Assembly (NCBI GenBank): GCA_023252195.1 | Contig: JAHEXI010000006.1 | Span: forward strand, 124,001-188,000 | DNA: 64,000 nt | Direction: 5' to 3' | Source of the DNA: Pseudonocardiales bacterium | GTDB taxonomy: Bacteria > Actinomycetota > Actinomycetes > Mycobacteriales > Pseudonocardiaceae | Shown: piece after piece, positions 23,040 through 32,082 of the stretch | Layout of the letters: the number at the start of each line of letters is the position of its first letter | How positions within the stretch are numbered: the stretch's first letter is position 1 | Notes under the pieces: generated by a model | Databases searched by the model: none | Told to the model about the DNA's origin: nothing | Seen by the model: only the letters and a program-made list of their open reading frames with translations | Program-made: the position numbers and the translations under genes

Positions 23040-23812
23040 CGACCGGACTCCGCTGAGAGATCCGACGGGGTTGATAGGCCTGATTCAGCGGTGCGCACCA
23101 GCACAACACCGCACTCTTCGCAGCGCACCACCTCGTCGGAGGCGGCGTCCCGCAAGTGCCCGATCGCGGTGCGGTCCAGCTCTAAGCGGCAGGCGCCACA
23201 ACGGCCCTCGCGCACCAACGCCGCACCGGTACCATGGCGGGCCCGGATCCGCTCATAGAGCGACACCAGATCCGCGGGTAGCTCACCGATGAGCACGCGG
23301 CGCTCTAGCGCACCGTGCTCTTCGATGGACGTCACGTCCGCCAATGCCTCATCGCGGCGGCGAACGGCGTCGAGCCGACGCTGCTCTACGTCGACCAACC
23401 CCACTCGGCCGCGCTCAAGGTCGGCGGCGGTGGCCTCGCGCCGCTCCATCACCTCCAGCAGCTCGTCCTCCAGCACCGTCTGGCGACGTCGCAGGGTCGC
23501 CAACTCGTGTTGTAGGTCTTCCAGCTGCTTACCCGAGGAGATCGATCCGGAATCGAGCAGACCGCGGTCCCGATCCTCCCGGGTCCGTACCTGCTCGATC
23601 TCGGCTTCCAGCTTGCGGATGTCGCGGTCCAGGTCCGACACCGCCGTCTCCGCAGCGACCATCGCGTCCTGGGCAGACTGCAGGGACTTGTCCGCCTGCT
23701 CGACCTCGACGAGTTCGGGCAACGAACGGCGGCGGTGCGCGGCGCGGGTCAGCTCGGCGTCCACCGCGGCCAGATCAAGCAGCCGGCGTTGTGCGGCGGG
23801 ATCGGCGTTCAC
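23036..23812 (-). CDS. cdsZ: Coiled-coil zinc-ribbon protein (CdsZ family)
   Basis: A 258-aa relative of mycobacterial Rv2229c. Residues about 20-190 form a long antiparallel coiled coil (VEVEQADKSLQSAQDAMVAA, KLEAEIEQVRTREDRDRGLL). The C-terminus holds a zinc ribbon, CGACRLEL and CEECGVVL. I chose the GTG at 23812 because GGGAGG lies 8 bp upstream; a longer frame to 23956 has an unlikely basic lead. The family links RNA metabolism and ribosome assembly factors; its exact role is not settled. It is coupled by overlap to rnhC, as in mycobacteria. The NIF3-like gene Rv2230c, usually next, is missing. Confidence 0.88.
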   Translation of the reverse strand: MNADPAAQRRLLDLAAVDAELTRAAHRRRSLPELVEVEQADKSLQSAQDAMVAAETAVSDLDRDIRKLEAEIEQVRTREDRDRGLLDSGSISSGKQLEDLQHELATLRRRQTVLEDELLEVMERREATAADLERGRVGLVDVEQRRLDAVRRRDEALADVTSIEEHGALERRVLIGELPADLVSLYERIRARHGTGAALVREGRCGACRLELDRTAIGHLRDAASDEVVRCEECGVVLVRTAESGLSTPSDLSAESGR

Positions 23813-23952
23813 CGCGTGAGCCTCCCAGGTTGGTTTCGCGTGGATACTGACCGTACCGCCGAGGTCCGCGCGCCGACGTATCGCCGTTCGACTCCGAATG
23901 GCGATACCGGGACGGTCACGAACCGCAATCCGGCTCCGAATGGCGTCGGCGG

Positions 23953-25032
23953 TCATGACAGGGCAGCCTGAAGGGCGGCTACGAGCGCGATCGCGATCTC
24001 GGGTGGGCGCACGGCGACGCGCAGGTGGTCTGGAGATAGACCAGGGAACGTGTCCGCGCGCCGGACGGCGATGCCGGCGTCGGCCAAGACGGTGCGGACC
24101 CGCTCACCTCCAGGCACGTGCAGCAGTAGGAACGGTGCCGCGGCCGGCTGCTGGATCGTGAGACCCGGCAAGCCGGCCAGCTGATCGACCATCCACTGAC
24201 GGTTCTGCACGACCTGCCCAGCCGCGGCAGTGGCTTCGGCGACCGCAGCTGGGGCGCTGCAGGCCCGCACCGCCTCCAACACCAGCGTGCCGACCGGCCA
24301 TGGCGGCCGCGGCGCCGCCAGCCGGGCCAGTAGATCGGGCGCGCCCAGCGCGTAGCCCGCCCGGAGCCCTGGCAGTGCCCAGGTCTTGGTGAGACTGCGA
24401 AATACCAGCAGGCCGCGAGTGTGGCGATCGGCTGCCAACGATTCCAGCTCCCCGGGGACCGCATCGGCGAAGGCCTCATCTACTACGAGCACCCGTCCTG
24501 GCCGGGCCAGCGCACGCAGCACCTCGGCTGGATGCAGCACCGAAGTCGGGTTGGTGGGGTTGCCGAGCACCACCAGATCGGCCGCGACGGGAATTCGCTG
24601 GGGCTGCAACCGGTGTGCGGTGTCGGTGAACACTCGCCTTACCGTGATGCCCGCCCGGCGCAGCGCCACCTCTGGTTCGGTGAACGACGGGTGCACGACC
24701 ACCGCTGATCGGGGTGCCAGCGCGGGCAAGAGCGCGAAACCCTCCGCCACCCCAGCAAGCACCAGCACCTCAGCGGGGTCGCGGTCGTGCCGGGCGGCCA
24801 CCGCGGCGCGGGAGGCGGCGTCCTGCGCAGCGGAGGGGTAGCGACCGAGCCCGTCCAACGCCGCAATCAGCCGTTCGCGCAACCACACCGGAGGTTGGCC
24901 GCCACGCACGTTCACAGCGAAGTCGAGCAAACCCGGTGCGGCGTCGACATCGCCGTGGTGCCGCAGCAGTTGGTCCATGTGGACATGCACGCTATCGGGC
25001 CCGGACTCCTGCGCCGGCGTACGGCGCCACAC
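23953..25032 (-). CDS. cobC: Aminotransferase-fold protein of cobalamin synthesis
   Basis: A 359-aa PLP-dependent fold-type I enzyme similar to mycobacterial Rv2231c. The PLP lysine is in SLTKTWALPGLRAGY near residue 218, with VVDEAFADAVPGE (Asp to the pyridine N) and NPTNPTSVL before it and a C-terminal RVAVRPP arginine. Relatives are L-threonine-O-3-phosphate decarboxylases or histidinol-phosphate aminotransferases; cobalamin genes nearby (cobD) favour the first. GTG start at 25032; an ATG at 24978 is possible. No cobalamin riboswitch was seen upstream. Confidence 0.82.
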   Translation of the reverse strand: MWRRTPAQESGPDSVHVHMDQLLRHHGDVDAAPGLLDFAVNVRGGQPPVWLRERLIAALDGLGRYPSAAQDAASRAAVAARHDRDPAEVLVLAGVAEGFALLPALAPRSAVVVHPSFTEPEVALRRAGITVRRVFTDTAHRLQPQRIPVAADLVVLGNPTNPTSVLHPAEVLRALARPGRVLVVDEAFADAVPGELESLAADRHTRGLLVFRSLTKTWALPGLRAGYALGAPDLLARLAAPRPPWPVGTLVLEAVRACSAPAAVAEATAAAGQVVQNRQWMVDQLAGLPGLTIQQPAAAPFLLLHVPGGERVRTVLADAGIAVRRADTFPGLSPDHLRVAVRPPEIAIALVAALQAALS

Positions 25033-25405
25033 CCGCCCCGCAGGAGGTGCGCTGTGGTGATCTGCGGATGTGCCGCACGGCGCAACTTCGCGAGAAAGTT
25101 GCCCGTCACGGCACCTCCGCGCGCGGCAACTCCGACTTCCGCGGACTGCAGAAACCTACCTGATTGTCAAGTCGCAAGGTCGTACTCGCTGCGGATAACT
25201 GGGCTCAGTACCGCGGCGGTAAGCCCGGCTAGAGTGTGCAGTAGGACGCGCACACCTCGCCCACCGGCACGTCCAACGCAGTTGTTACCGGCCGTGAGCC
25301 GGCGCAGTGGACATGGCCCAGACCCCGCCATGGAGCACTCAGTGTTGATCGGCACGTGGTGGCACCACCGTGGTGCTACCGATCGTGATGACGACTTGAG
25401 GAACC
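25033..25405. other. Divergent intergenic region cobC-desaturase
   Basis: A 373-bp gap between divergent genes, expected to hold both promoters. I see no gene, riboswitch or strong repeat in it. Confidence 0.5.
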
Positions 25406-26437
25406 ATGACGATGAGCACCCCCGCCGCGGCATCCACCCCCGCACCTAGAAACCAGTCAGCTCCAGCGCCGCTGGCCTACCAGCCAGATGATGAGGTTCA
25501 GGAGTCGGTCACCAGCCGGGGCACCCGCGCCGGACCACGCCCGATGTTGCACGGTCGACGCCCCGGCAGCGAACAGCTCCTCGTCACGCTGTTCATCGTG
25601 TTGCCGACGCTTGCCCTGATCGCCGCTGTCCCCTTCGCCTGGGGTTGGGGCCTGACCTGGACCGACATCGGTTTGGCCGTGTTCTTCTACCTACTGTGCG
25701 GCCTCGGCGTGACCGCCGGCTTCCACCGCTACTTCACCCACCGGGCCTTCAAGGCCAACCGCGCCCTGCGGATCGCGCTTGCAGTCGCGGGCAGCATGGC
25801 CTTCCAAGGCTCGATCATCACCTGGGTCGCCGATCATCGCCGCCACCACATCTTCACAGACAAGGAGGGCGATCCCCATTCACCCTGGCTTTTCGGCACA
25901 TCCGCTGCAGCGGTGGCCAAGGGCTTCTGGCACGCCCACCTCGGCTGGCTGTTCGACAAGGACAAGACCAATACCTATCGTTTCGCCCCCGACCTGCTCG
26001 CCGATCCTGATATCCGCCGGGTGAACCAGCAGAACGCCGGATGGTCGACGCTCAGCCTGACCATGCCGATCCTGCTGGGTGGTCTCATCAGCTGGTCGTG
26101 GTGGGGTGGGCTGACCGCGTTCTTCTGGGCCGGACTCGTCCGGGTCGGCGCGCTGCACCACGTTACCTGGTCAACCAACTCGATCTGTCACATGATCGGG
26201 AACCGACCATTCACCCAGCGCGATCGCTCTACAAACTTCTGGCCGCTGGCCATCCTGTCCATGGGCGAGTCTTGGCACAACCTGCACCATGCCGACCCGA
26301 CCTGCGCCCGGCACGGCGTCCGCCGCGGCCAACTTGACATGACCGCCCGGTTGATCTGGATCTTCGAGAAGTTCGGCTGGGCGCACGACGTCCGCTGGCC
26401 AAGCACCCGCCGGCTGGCCCGCGTAACCGGCGTCTAA
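25406..26437 (+). CDS. Acyl-CoA / stearoyl delta-9 fatty-acid desaturase
   Basis: A 343-aa membrane di-iron desaturase. Three histidine boxes are present: HRYFTH (residues 107-112), HRRHH (144-148) and HNLHH near residue 284. Four hydrophobic spans surround them. The enzyme would introduce a cis double bond into acyl chains to adjust membrane fluidity, using NAD(P)H-derived electrons, as DesA3 does in mycobacteria. Start ATG with GAGGAACC just upstream. It is divergent from cobC and followed by a broken oxidoreductase gene. Confidence 0.92.
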   Translation: MTMSTPAAASTPAPRNQSAPAPLAYQPDDEVQESVTSRGTRAGPRPMLHGRRPGSEQLLVTLFIVLPTLALIAAVPFAWGWGLTWTDIGLAVFFYLLCGLGVTAGFHRYFTHRAFKANRALRIALAVAGSMAFQGSIITWVADHRRHHIFTDKEGDPHSPWLFGTSAAAVAKGFWHAHLGWLFDKDKTNTYRFAPDLLADPDIRRVNQQNAGWSTLSLTMPILLGGLISWSWWGGLTAFFWAGLVRVGALHHVTWSTNSICHMIGNRPFTQRDRSTNFWPLAILSMGESWHNLHHADPTCARHGVRRGQLDMTARLIWIFEKFGWAHDVRWPSTRRLARVTGV

Positions 26438-26489
26438 CTGTGCAGAGCTTCCGGTCGCAGCTGACCACGGACGAGGACGTCGTCGATCC

Positions 26490-27063
26490 CGTTACTTGGG
26501 CTGGGGCAGTACCGCAGGCATGTTCTTGATGATCTTCATCATCCGGTCGGGGGTGCAGATCCTCAGTGACCACCCTCGGTTGTACTGGACCCGGCACAGC
26601 ACTCCGGGCAAGGACTGGTTCCGCATCCAGAAGCCGGTTCCCGCCGACCCACTGTGGACCGCGAAGCAGGATTCCATCAGCCTGCCGGGGCAGATCGGTC
26701 TGCCCGGGATTCGGCACTCGATCGGGCTGGCCCGCTGGTGGCATCTGAGCATCGACACCCTGTGGTTGCTCAACGGCCTGGCCTTCTACGTTCTACGGCC
26801 CGGACAAGGGCATCTACTACGACGCACACCCCATCGAGCAAATGAGCTACCACCTGACAATGTTGGCCTACGACATGAATGGCCAGCCGCTGTCCTTTGG
26901 ACACGGTGCCCCGCTCCGGTTGCGTAACGAGACGCAGCTCGGCTTCAAACAGGTCAAGTGGATCAAGGGAGTGGAATTCGTCGCGCACTACTCGCAGCTC
27001 GGCGGCGGCTATGGCGGCTACAACCAGGACCACGAGTTCTTCGGTTATCGACAATCCATCTAG
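26490..27063 (+). pseudogene. Broken molybdopterin oxidoreductase with cytochrome b561-like part
   Basis: The first part (LGWGSTAGMFLMIFIIRSGVQILSDHPRLYW, then HSIGLARWWHLSIDTLWLLNGL) is a membrane cytochrome-like segment. Near 26795 the frame changes and the sequence jumps to YGPDKGIYYDAHPIEQMSYHLTMLAYDMNG...GPVRLRNETQLGFKQVKWIKGVEF type C-terminal sequence of a sulfite-oxidase-fold Mo enzyme. The start and most of the catalytic domain are missing. The remains fit a fusion protein reduced by an internal deletion. Confidence 0.65.
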
Positions 27064-27093
27064 CGGGTCTGAATCTACGAAGGAGAGACTTGA

Positions 27094-27426
27094 ATGGAGA
27101 AGTTCTCGTTGACGGCCCTGGTGCGTCAACAACTCGATCTCGCGCAGAGCGCATCAAGTGGTCGAAGCGCTCACACCGTGTACGGCGGACATGAGCATGT
27201 GCTGCGTCAGACCCTGATCGCTTTGGCTGCCGGTCAGAAACTCGATGACCATGAAAACCCGGGGGAAGCGACCGTCCACGTCCTGCACGGGCACGTTGTT
27301 CTGAGGACGGGCGACACGTCCTGGCACGGCTCGTCCGGAGATCTTCTGATCATGCCTGATTCCCGGCACTCGCTCGAGGCCACGGAAGCTGCCGCGGTGC
27401 TCCTCACCGTGGCCAAGCACAGCTAG
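27094..27426 (+). CDS. Cupin-domain protein
   Basis: A 110-aa single-domain cupin: LAAGQKLDDHENPGEATVHVLHG supplies the first cupin motif (His-x-x-x-x-Glu-like ligands) and SGDLLIMPDSRHSLEA the second. Such proteins bind a metal and small ligands; the function is unassigned. An excellent GAAGGAGAG ribosome-binding site precedes the ATG by 7 bp. It lies between the broken Mo-oxidoreductase and ptpA. Confidence 0.85.
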   Translation: MEKFSLTALVRQQLDLAQSASSGRSAHTVYGGHEHVLRQTLIALAAGQKLDDHENPGEATVHVLHGHVVLRTGDTSWHGSSGDLLIMPDSRHSLEATEAAAVLLTVAKHS

Positions 27427-27466
27427 CGCCACGTCCAAGCTCCGAGAATCGGCCACACTAGGCGAT

Positions 27467-27940
27467 GTGGGAAACTCAGGGCGTTATCATGTGTGCTTCG
27501 TGTGCACCGGGAACATCTGTCGGTCGCCAATGGCCGAGATCGTCTTCGCCGACGCATTGGGCCGGGAAGGCCTGGCCGACCGAGTGCGCGTGAGCAGTGC
27601 GGGAATCGGTGGCTGGCACGTTGGTAATCCTGCCGATCCGCGAACCGCCGAGGCGCTGCGCCGGGCTGGATACCCCTGCGAGCATGTCGCCGCGAAGCTC
27701 GGCGCGCAGCACCTGTCCGCCGACCTGCTGGTCGCGCTGGACTCCGGGCATCTCGCGGATCTGCGCCGGCTGATCGGTGATCCGCAGCGAGTTGTGCTGC
27801 TGCGATCATTCGATAAGGCCGCTGGTCAGGCCCTTGACGTGCCCGACCCGTACTACGGCGAGCACGGCTTCGACGACGTGCTGAGCATGGTTCGCGCAGC
27901 GATGCCCGGGTTGCTGGCGTGGGTGCGTGAGCGGTCATGA
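27467..27940 (+). CDS. ptpA: Low-molecular-weight protein tyrosine phosphatase
   Basis: A 157-aa LMW-PTP. The P-loop is CTGNICRS (Cys13 nucleophile, Arg19), and the general acid is in the DPYYGEHGF loop near residue 126. The mycobacterial homologue PtpA (Rv2234) dephosphorylates host proteins, but here it is more likely involved in housekeeping or cell-envelope signalling. GTG start at 27467. It is followed at once by a kinase-like gene and SURF1, matching the mycobacterial order ptpA-Rv2235. Confidence 0.93.
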   Translation: MGNSGRYHVCFVCTGNICRSPMAEIVFADALGREGLADRVRVSSAGIGGWHVGNPADPRTAEALRRAGYPCEHVAAKLGAQHLSADLLVALDSGHLADLRRLIGDPQRVVLLRSFDKAAGQALDVPDPYYGEHGFDDVLSMVRAAMPGLLAWVRERS

Positions 27941-27947
27941 CGCCCGG

Positions 27948-28793
27948 GTGAGCACCCCCGCCGACTCCGTCGCCGCGATCACCGGCCAGCCGGTGCGGAC
28001 CGCGGAGCCCCACGGCGCCATCTGGCGTCTTGAGCTGGGCGACGGGCGCACCGTGGTGGCCAAGCGGGCGCAACCGGGGCAGGCGATGGCCGAGGCAGCG
28101 GGGCTGCGCTGGCTGCGGGTACCCGACGGGCCGCCGGTGCCGCAGGTGCACGGACATGACGAGCAGTGGCTGGTCACCGAATACATCCCGGCTGGCCGAA
28201 CGGATGGCGCCGCCGCCGAGCGGCTCGGGCGTCAGCTCGCCACGCTGCACGCCGCGGGCGCTGCCACCTTCGGCGCCGCACCCCCTGGAGGCTCCCAGCA
28301 GGCGTGGATCGGTGCCGCGCCGATGGCCAACGTTACCGGGCCGCAGTGGCCACAGTGGTACGCCGAACAACGGGTGTTGCCTTATCTGCGCAGCGCAGTG
28401 GACGGCGGCGCGGTGGATGCCGCCGGCGCGCGCGTGGTGCACCGCGCCTGCGAGCAGGTCGAAGAGCTGGCCGGACCGGCTGAGCCGCCGGCGAGACTGC
28501 ATGGCGATCTGTGGGCTGGCAATGTCCACGCTGGCTCCGACGGGCGGTTGTGGCTACTCGACCCGGCCGCGCACGGCGGGCACCGCGAAACGGACCTGGC
28601 GATGCTCGCGCTGTTCGGCTTCCCGCATCTGGAGCGGGTGCTCGCCGGCTACACCGACGTCGCCCCGCTGGCGTCCAGGTGGCCACAGCGTGTCCCCCTG
28701 CACCAGTTGTTCCCGTTGCTGGTGCACGCGGTGTTGTTCGGTGGCGGCTACGGCAGCAGCGCGGTAGCGGCCGCGCGGGCGGCGTTGGGATGA
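27948..28793 (+). CDS. Fructosamine kinase / APH-fold kinase
   Basis: A 281-aa protein of the fructosamine-3-kinase family. It has an N-terminal lobe with TVVAKRAQ and a catalytic loop LHGDLWAGNV near residue 187, then the metal motif LLDPAAHGGHRETDLAML. These kinases phosphorylate ketoamines so that proteins are deglycated. I prefer the GTG at 27948, 8 bp after the ptpA stop; a GTG at 27927 would overlap ptpA. The stop overlaps a possible SURF1 start at 28790. Confidence 0.88.
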   Translation: MSTPADSVAAITGQPVRTAEPHGAIWRLELGDGRTVVAKRAQPGQAMAEAAGLRWLRVPDGPPVPQVHGHDEQWLVTEYIPAGRTDGAAAERLGRQLATLHAAGAATFGAAPPGGSQQAWIGAAPMANVTGPQWPQWYAEQRVLPYLRSAVDGGAVDAAGARVVHRACEQVEELAGPAEPPARLHGDLWAGNVHAGSDGRLWLLDPAAHGGHRETDLAMLALFGFPHLERVLAGYTDVAPLASRWPQRVPLHQLFPLLVHAVLFGGGYGSSAVAAARAALG

Positions 28794-28825
28794 GCGTGTG
28801 GATGAGTACCGGCTACCGTGGTGAT

Positions 28826-29635
28826 ATGCGGTGGCGGTTCCTGTTGCGCCCGGGCTGGTTGGCGCTGACGGCGGTGGTGATCTGCTTCGCTGTGGCGGCG
28901 TTCACCTTGCTCGCACCGTGGCAATTTCGTCGCGCAGCGCAACGTGCGGATACCAATACCGCGATCGAACGCTCCTTCAGCATCCCGCCACGACCGTTGC
29001 GCAGCGTCCTGGCGACCCACGCCACGCCAACCCAGAACACCGAGTGGCGCCGAGTCCAGGCCACCGGCTACTACCTGCCCGACGCCGAGATGGTGGTCCG
29101 GCTGCGCACCGTCCAGGGCGAGCCGGCCTACGAGGTGCTGGTGCCGTTTCGGCTGGCGGACGGATCGAACATCCTGGTCGACCGCGGCTATCTCCGCCCG
29201 GCAGAGGGGGTGCGGATACCCGACTACCCGGCGGTGCCGGGCGGCGAGGTGACCGTGACCGGCCGATTACGAGCCGACGAGCTGGACCCGCAGAACGGCG
29301 AAGTCGTGCACCAAGACGGGCATCGGCAGGTATACGCGGCGAGTAGCCGCACGGTGAGTGCCGCCACCGGAGTACAACTGGAACTGGGCTACCTTCAGTT
29401 GGTCGACGGTGCCCCCGGGGTGCTGTCCGCGCTGCCACTGCCGCAGTTGGACGCGGGCCCATCTTTTCCCTATGCGCTGGAGTGGCTCGCTTTCGGCACG
29501 ATGGCCCCGCTGGGACTGGCCTACTTCGCCTGGCGGGAAGCGACCGAAGGGCGCCGTGACGACAAGTGGTCACCGGATGAGGACGATCCACACGATCCAC
29601 CAATGGCCGAGCTCGCCGACCGGTACGGCCGCTGA
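28826..29635 (+). CDS. SURF1-family cytochrome oxidase assembly protein
   Basis: A 269-aa protein with an N-terminal span (LLRPGWLALTAVVICFAVAA) and the SURF1 motif LAPWQFRRA, a large extracytoplasmic domain (FRLADGSNILVDRGYLR), and a second span near the C-terminus (WLAFGTMAPLGLAYFAW). SURF1 helps insert haem into cytochrome c oxidase. I chose the ATG giving MRWRFLLRPGW; an upstream ATG at 28790 overlaps the kinase stop. Its last 115 bp overlap the convergent cobD gene. Confidence 0.88.
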   Translation: MRWRFLLRPGWLALTAVVICFAVAAFTLLAPWQFRRAAQRADTNTAIERSFSIPPRPLRSVLATHATPTQNTEWRRVQATGYYLPDAEMVVRLRTVQGEPAYEVLVPFRLADGSNILVDRGYLRPAEGVRIPDYPAVPGGEVTVTGRLRADELDPQNGEVVHQDGHRQVYAASSRTVSAATGVQLELGYLQLVDGAPGVLSALPLPQLDAGPSFPYALEWLAFGTMAPLGLAYFAWREATEGRRDDKWSPDEDDPHDPPMAELADRYGR

Positions 29636-30561
29636 GTCACCGCGGCCAGCGTCGCGCACAGTGCGGCAGCCGCGAGCCCGATAACGCGGGACAGCTCCAC
29701 CCCCCGGGTGAGGTCCCCGGCATCCGGGGTGCGGCCATGGCCCAGTATCGGACGCTGCTCAGCCCCATGCGGGTAAACCGTTCGTCCTCCCAACCGTATC
29801 TCTAGCGCTCCCGCGAACGCCGCCTCGACCTGCCCGGCGTTGGGGCTGGGATGCGCCGCCGCGTCGCGTCGCCAGGCTTGCCAAGCTCCGCTGGCCGATC
29901 CGCCGACCAGCGGGGCGCACAGGGTGGTCAGTGCGGCGGCGACTCGCGAGGGCACCAGGTTGGCCAGGTCATCCAGCCGTGCCGCGGCCCACCCGAAGCG
30001 GCGGTAGCGCGGCGAGCGGTACCCGACCATCGCATCCAAGGTGTTGACCGCGCGGAAGCCCAGCAGCCCGGGTACTCCAGCCACCGCGCCCCAGACCAGC
30101 GGGGCGACGACGGCGTCGGAGGTGTTCTCGGCGACCGACTCCACGCTGGCCCGGGCCATCGCGGCCAGGTCGACGCTGGCCGGGTCGCGACCGCACAGGT
30201 GCGGTAGCCGGCTCCGAGCAGCGTCGAGGTCCCCGGCGTCCAACGCCCGAGCCATCGCAGCGCCTTCCTCGGCCAGCGAGGCGCCACCCAGCACCATCCA
30301 GGTCGCCAGCGCGGTGCCAGCCACCTGCACCGAAGTTCTCCCGCGCCCGGCCCGTTCCGCGAGGCCACCGACCGCTGACGCAGCACCGACCAGGGCTGTG
30401 GTGTAGACCAGTCCAGCCAGCCGGTGTTCGGCGTAGCAGGCGCGTTCGGCGGTCACGGCGAGCCGCCCGAAAGCAGCTACCGGGTGGCAGCGGCGCGGAT
30501 CGCCGAAAGCCGCGTCGGCTGCGACTCCGAGCAGCAATCCGACCGCCCGTGCTGCGCCCAC
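29521..30561 (-). CDS. cobD: Adenosylcobinamide-phosphate synthase
   Basis: A 346-aa membrane protein of the CobD/CbiB family, which attaches the aminopropanol arm to adenosylcobyric acid. Characteristic segments: DAAFGDPRRCHPVAAFG at the N-terminus, VESVAENTSDAVVAPLVWGA near residue 150, RAVNTLDAMVGY and SPNAGQVEAAFAGAL. GTG start. The C-terminal 37 residues (Ser/Arg-rich) are encoded antisense to the SURF1 3' end, an extension that looks like loss of the original stop. Position near cobC fits the mycobacterial order. Confidence 0.9.
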   Translation of the reverse strand: MGAARAVGLLLGVAADAAFGDPRRCHPVAAFGRLAVTAERACYAEHRLAGLVYTTALVGAASAVGGLAERAGRGRTSVQVAGTALATWMVLGGASLAEEGAAMARALDAGDLDAARSRLPHLCGRDPASVDLAAMARASVESVAENTSDAVVAPLVWGAVAGVPGLLGFRAVNTLDAMVGYRSPRYRRFGWAAARLDDLANLVPSRVAAALTTLCAPLVGGSASGAWQAWRRDAAAHPSPNAGQVEAAFAGALEIRLGGRTVYPHGAEQRPILGHGRTPDAGDLTRGVELSRVIGLAAAALCATLAAVTQRPYRSASSAIGGSCGSSSSGDHLSSRRPSVASRQAK

Positions 30562-30612
30562 TGATCGACCCCCCAGATGTCCGGACCGAAGCGGACACCC
30601 TACTGGAGCCGA

Positions 30613-32052
30613 CTAAAGGGATGGCCGGAGCTCGGCCTTGCGAACCTTGCCCATGTCATTGCGGGGTAACCCAGCCAGAAAGTGCACAACCCGCGGTCGC
30701 TTGTGGGGCGCGAGCAGTCCCGCGACGTGCTCAACGAGTTCCTCCGCGGCGGGCGGCGGATCGCCGGCCGCGACCACCCAGGCAACGAGCCGCTCCCCAA
30801 GGTCGGGATCCGGCTCACCGGTTACCGCCGCGTCGGCGACCCCAGGATGCTCGCGTAGAGCGTCTTCGATCTCCCCCGCGCCGATCTTGTATCCGCCGCT
30901 GGAGATCAGATCCGTGCTGCGGCGTCCGACGAGCCGCAGGTGACCGTCCGCGCTGCGGGTGGCGACGTCGCCGGTGCGAAACCAGCCGTCGTGCATTGTC
31001 TCGGCGGTGGCGTCGGGTCGGTTGAGGTAGCCCAGGAACAGCGTCGGGCCGGCCACTTCGATCTCGCCGACGGTGTCTGCTACATCGAGCGTGTCGCCCT
31101 CGTCGTCGACCAGGCGAAGTCGGACTCCGTCTAATGGCGGCCCGACAGTGCCTGGCTTGCGCGGTCCTTCGGCGCGGACCGCGCAGGTGATCAGCGATTC
31201 AGTCATCCCGTACCGCTGCGCAACCTGCTGACCGGTGGCCGTCGCGATCCGCTGGTGGTCGGAGACGGACAGGGCTGCGGAGCCCGAGACGAGCAGCCGG
31301 GCCCGGCTCAGCGCGGCGGCAACCTCGGGATCGCGTTCAGCGGCTGCGGCCAACCGGTGGTACATCGTCGGCACGCCGAACAGCATCGTCGCGGATCCAC
31401 CCAGCTCCCGGACCACCCCGTCGATCGAAAAGGAGCCCAGATGGTGCACTGCTCCCCCCAGCCGCAGCGGCCCGAGCACACCGAGCACTAGGCCGTGCAC
31501 GTGGGACAGCGGTAGCGCGTGTACCAGGACATCCCGGGCGGTCCATGCCCAGGCTTCGGCCAGCGCGTCGATGTCCGCGGCGATCGCGCGACGAGGAAGC
31601 ACCACGCCTTTGGGCGGCCCAGTGGTGCCTGAGGTGTAGACGATCAGTGCCGGCGATTCGGGATCTGGCTCAGACGGTATCGCCGTGCCCTGCGCCTGCA
31701 GGTCGACGCTGAGCCGCGGTATTGCGCGCAGCGCCTCGGGCAGCATGGCGTGCGGGGCGGCCAGCACGAGATCGGGGACCGCGTCGGAAATGAGGTGCTG
31801 TAGCTCCCGCGAACCGAGCTTGGGGTTGACGGGTACCGCGGGCACTCCTGCCGCGAGCGCTGCGACGATCGCGACACACGTCTCAAGCTCCGGTTGCGCC
31901 CAGATAGCGACCCGTCGAACATCGGAGAGCTGACCCGCAAGTGCCACCGTCACAACACGCAGCTCCCAATAGGTTACTGAACGCTGCCCGAATCGGACGG
32001 CCTCAGCATCGGTGGGCTGATGTAATGTTGGCAACAATGCCAAGGCGCCCAC
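30613..32052 (-). CDS. fadD36: Acyl-CoA synthetase, FadD36-like
   Basis: A 479-aa adenylate-forming enzyme. It has the ATP loop VYTSGTTGPPKG (residues about 138-149), YGMTESL near residue 279, the hinge GWFRTGDVA and the C-terminal lysine motif PRNDMGKVRK. It would activate a carboxylic acid, possibly a branched or medium-chain one, to its CoA thioester through an acyl-adenylate. The GTG start has GAAAGGAC upstream. It is divergent from an MFS transporter. It is shorter at the N-terminus than long-chain FadD enzymes, like Rv1193. Confidence 0.88.
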   Translation of the reverse strand: MGALALLPTLHQPTDAEAVRFGQRSVTYWELRVVTVALAGQLSDVRRVAIWAQPELETCVAIVAALAAGVPAVPVNPKLGSRELQHLISDAVPDLVLAAPHAMLPEALRAIPRLSVDLQAQGTAIPSEPDPESPALIVYTSGTTGPPKGVVLPRRAIAADIDALAEAWAWTARDVLVHALPLSHVHGLVLGVLGPLRLGGAVHHLGSFSIDGVVRELGGSATMLFGVPTMYHRLAAAAERDPEVAAALSRARLLVSGSAALSVSDHQRIATATGQQVAQRYGMTESLITCAVRAEGPRKPGTVGPPLDGVRLRLVDDEGDTLDVADTVGEIEVAGPTLFLGYLNRPDATAETMHDGWFRTGDVATRSADGHLRLVGRRSTDLISSGGYKIGAGEIEDALREHPGVADAAVTGEPDPDLGERLVAWVVAAGDPPPAAEELVEHVAGLLAPHKRPRVVHFLAGLPRNDMGKVRKAELRPSL

Positions 32053-32082
32053 TCGCAGTCCTTTCGAGGTCCTCTTAAGGTA

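Noticed and set aside
25033-25405. Cobalamin riboswitch upstream of cobC
   Set aside because: No B12-box or matching fold was found in the leader.
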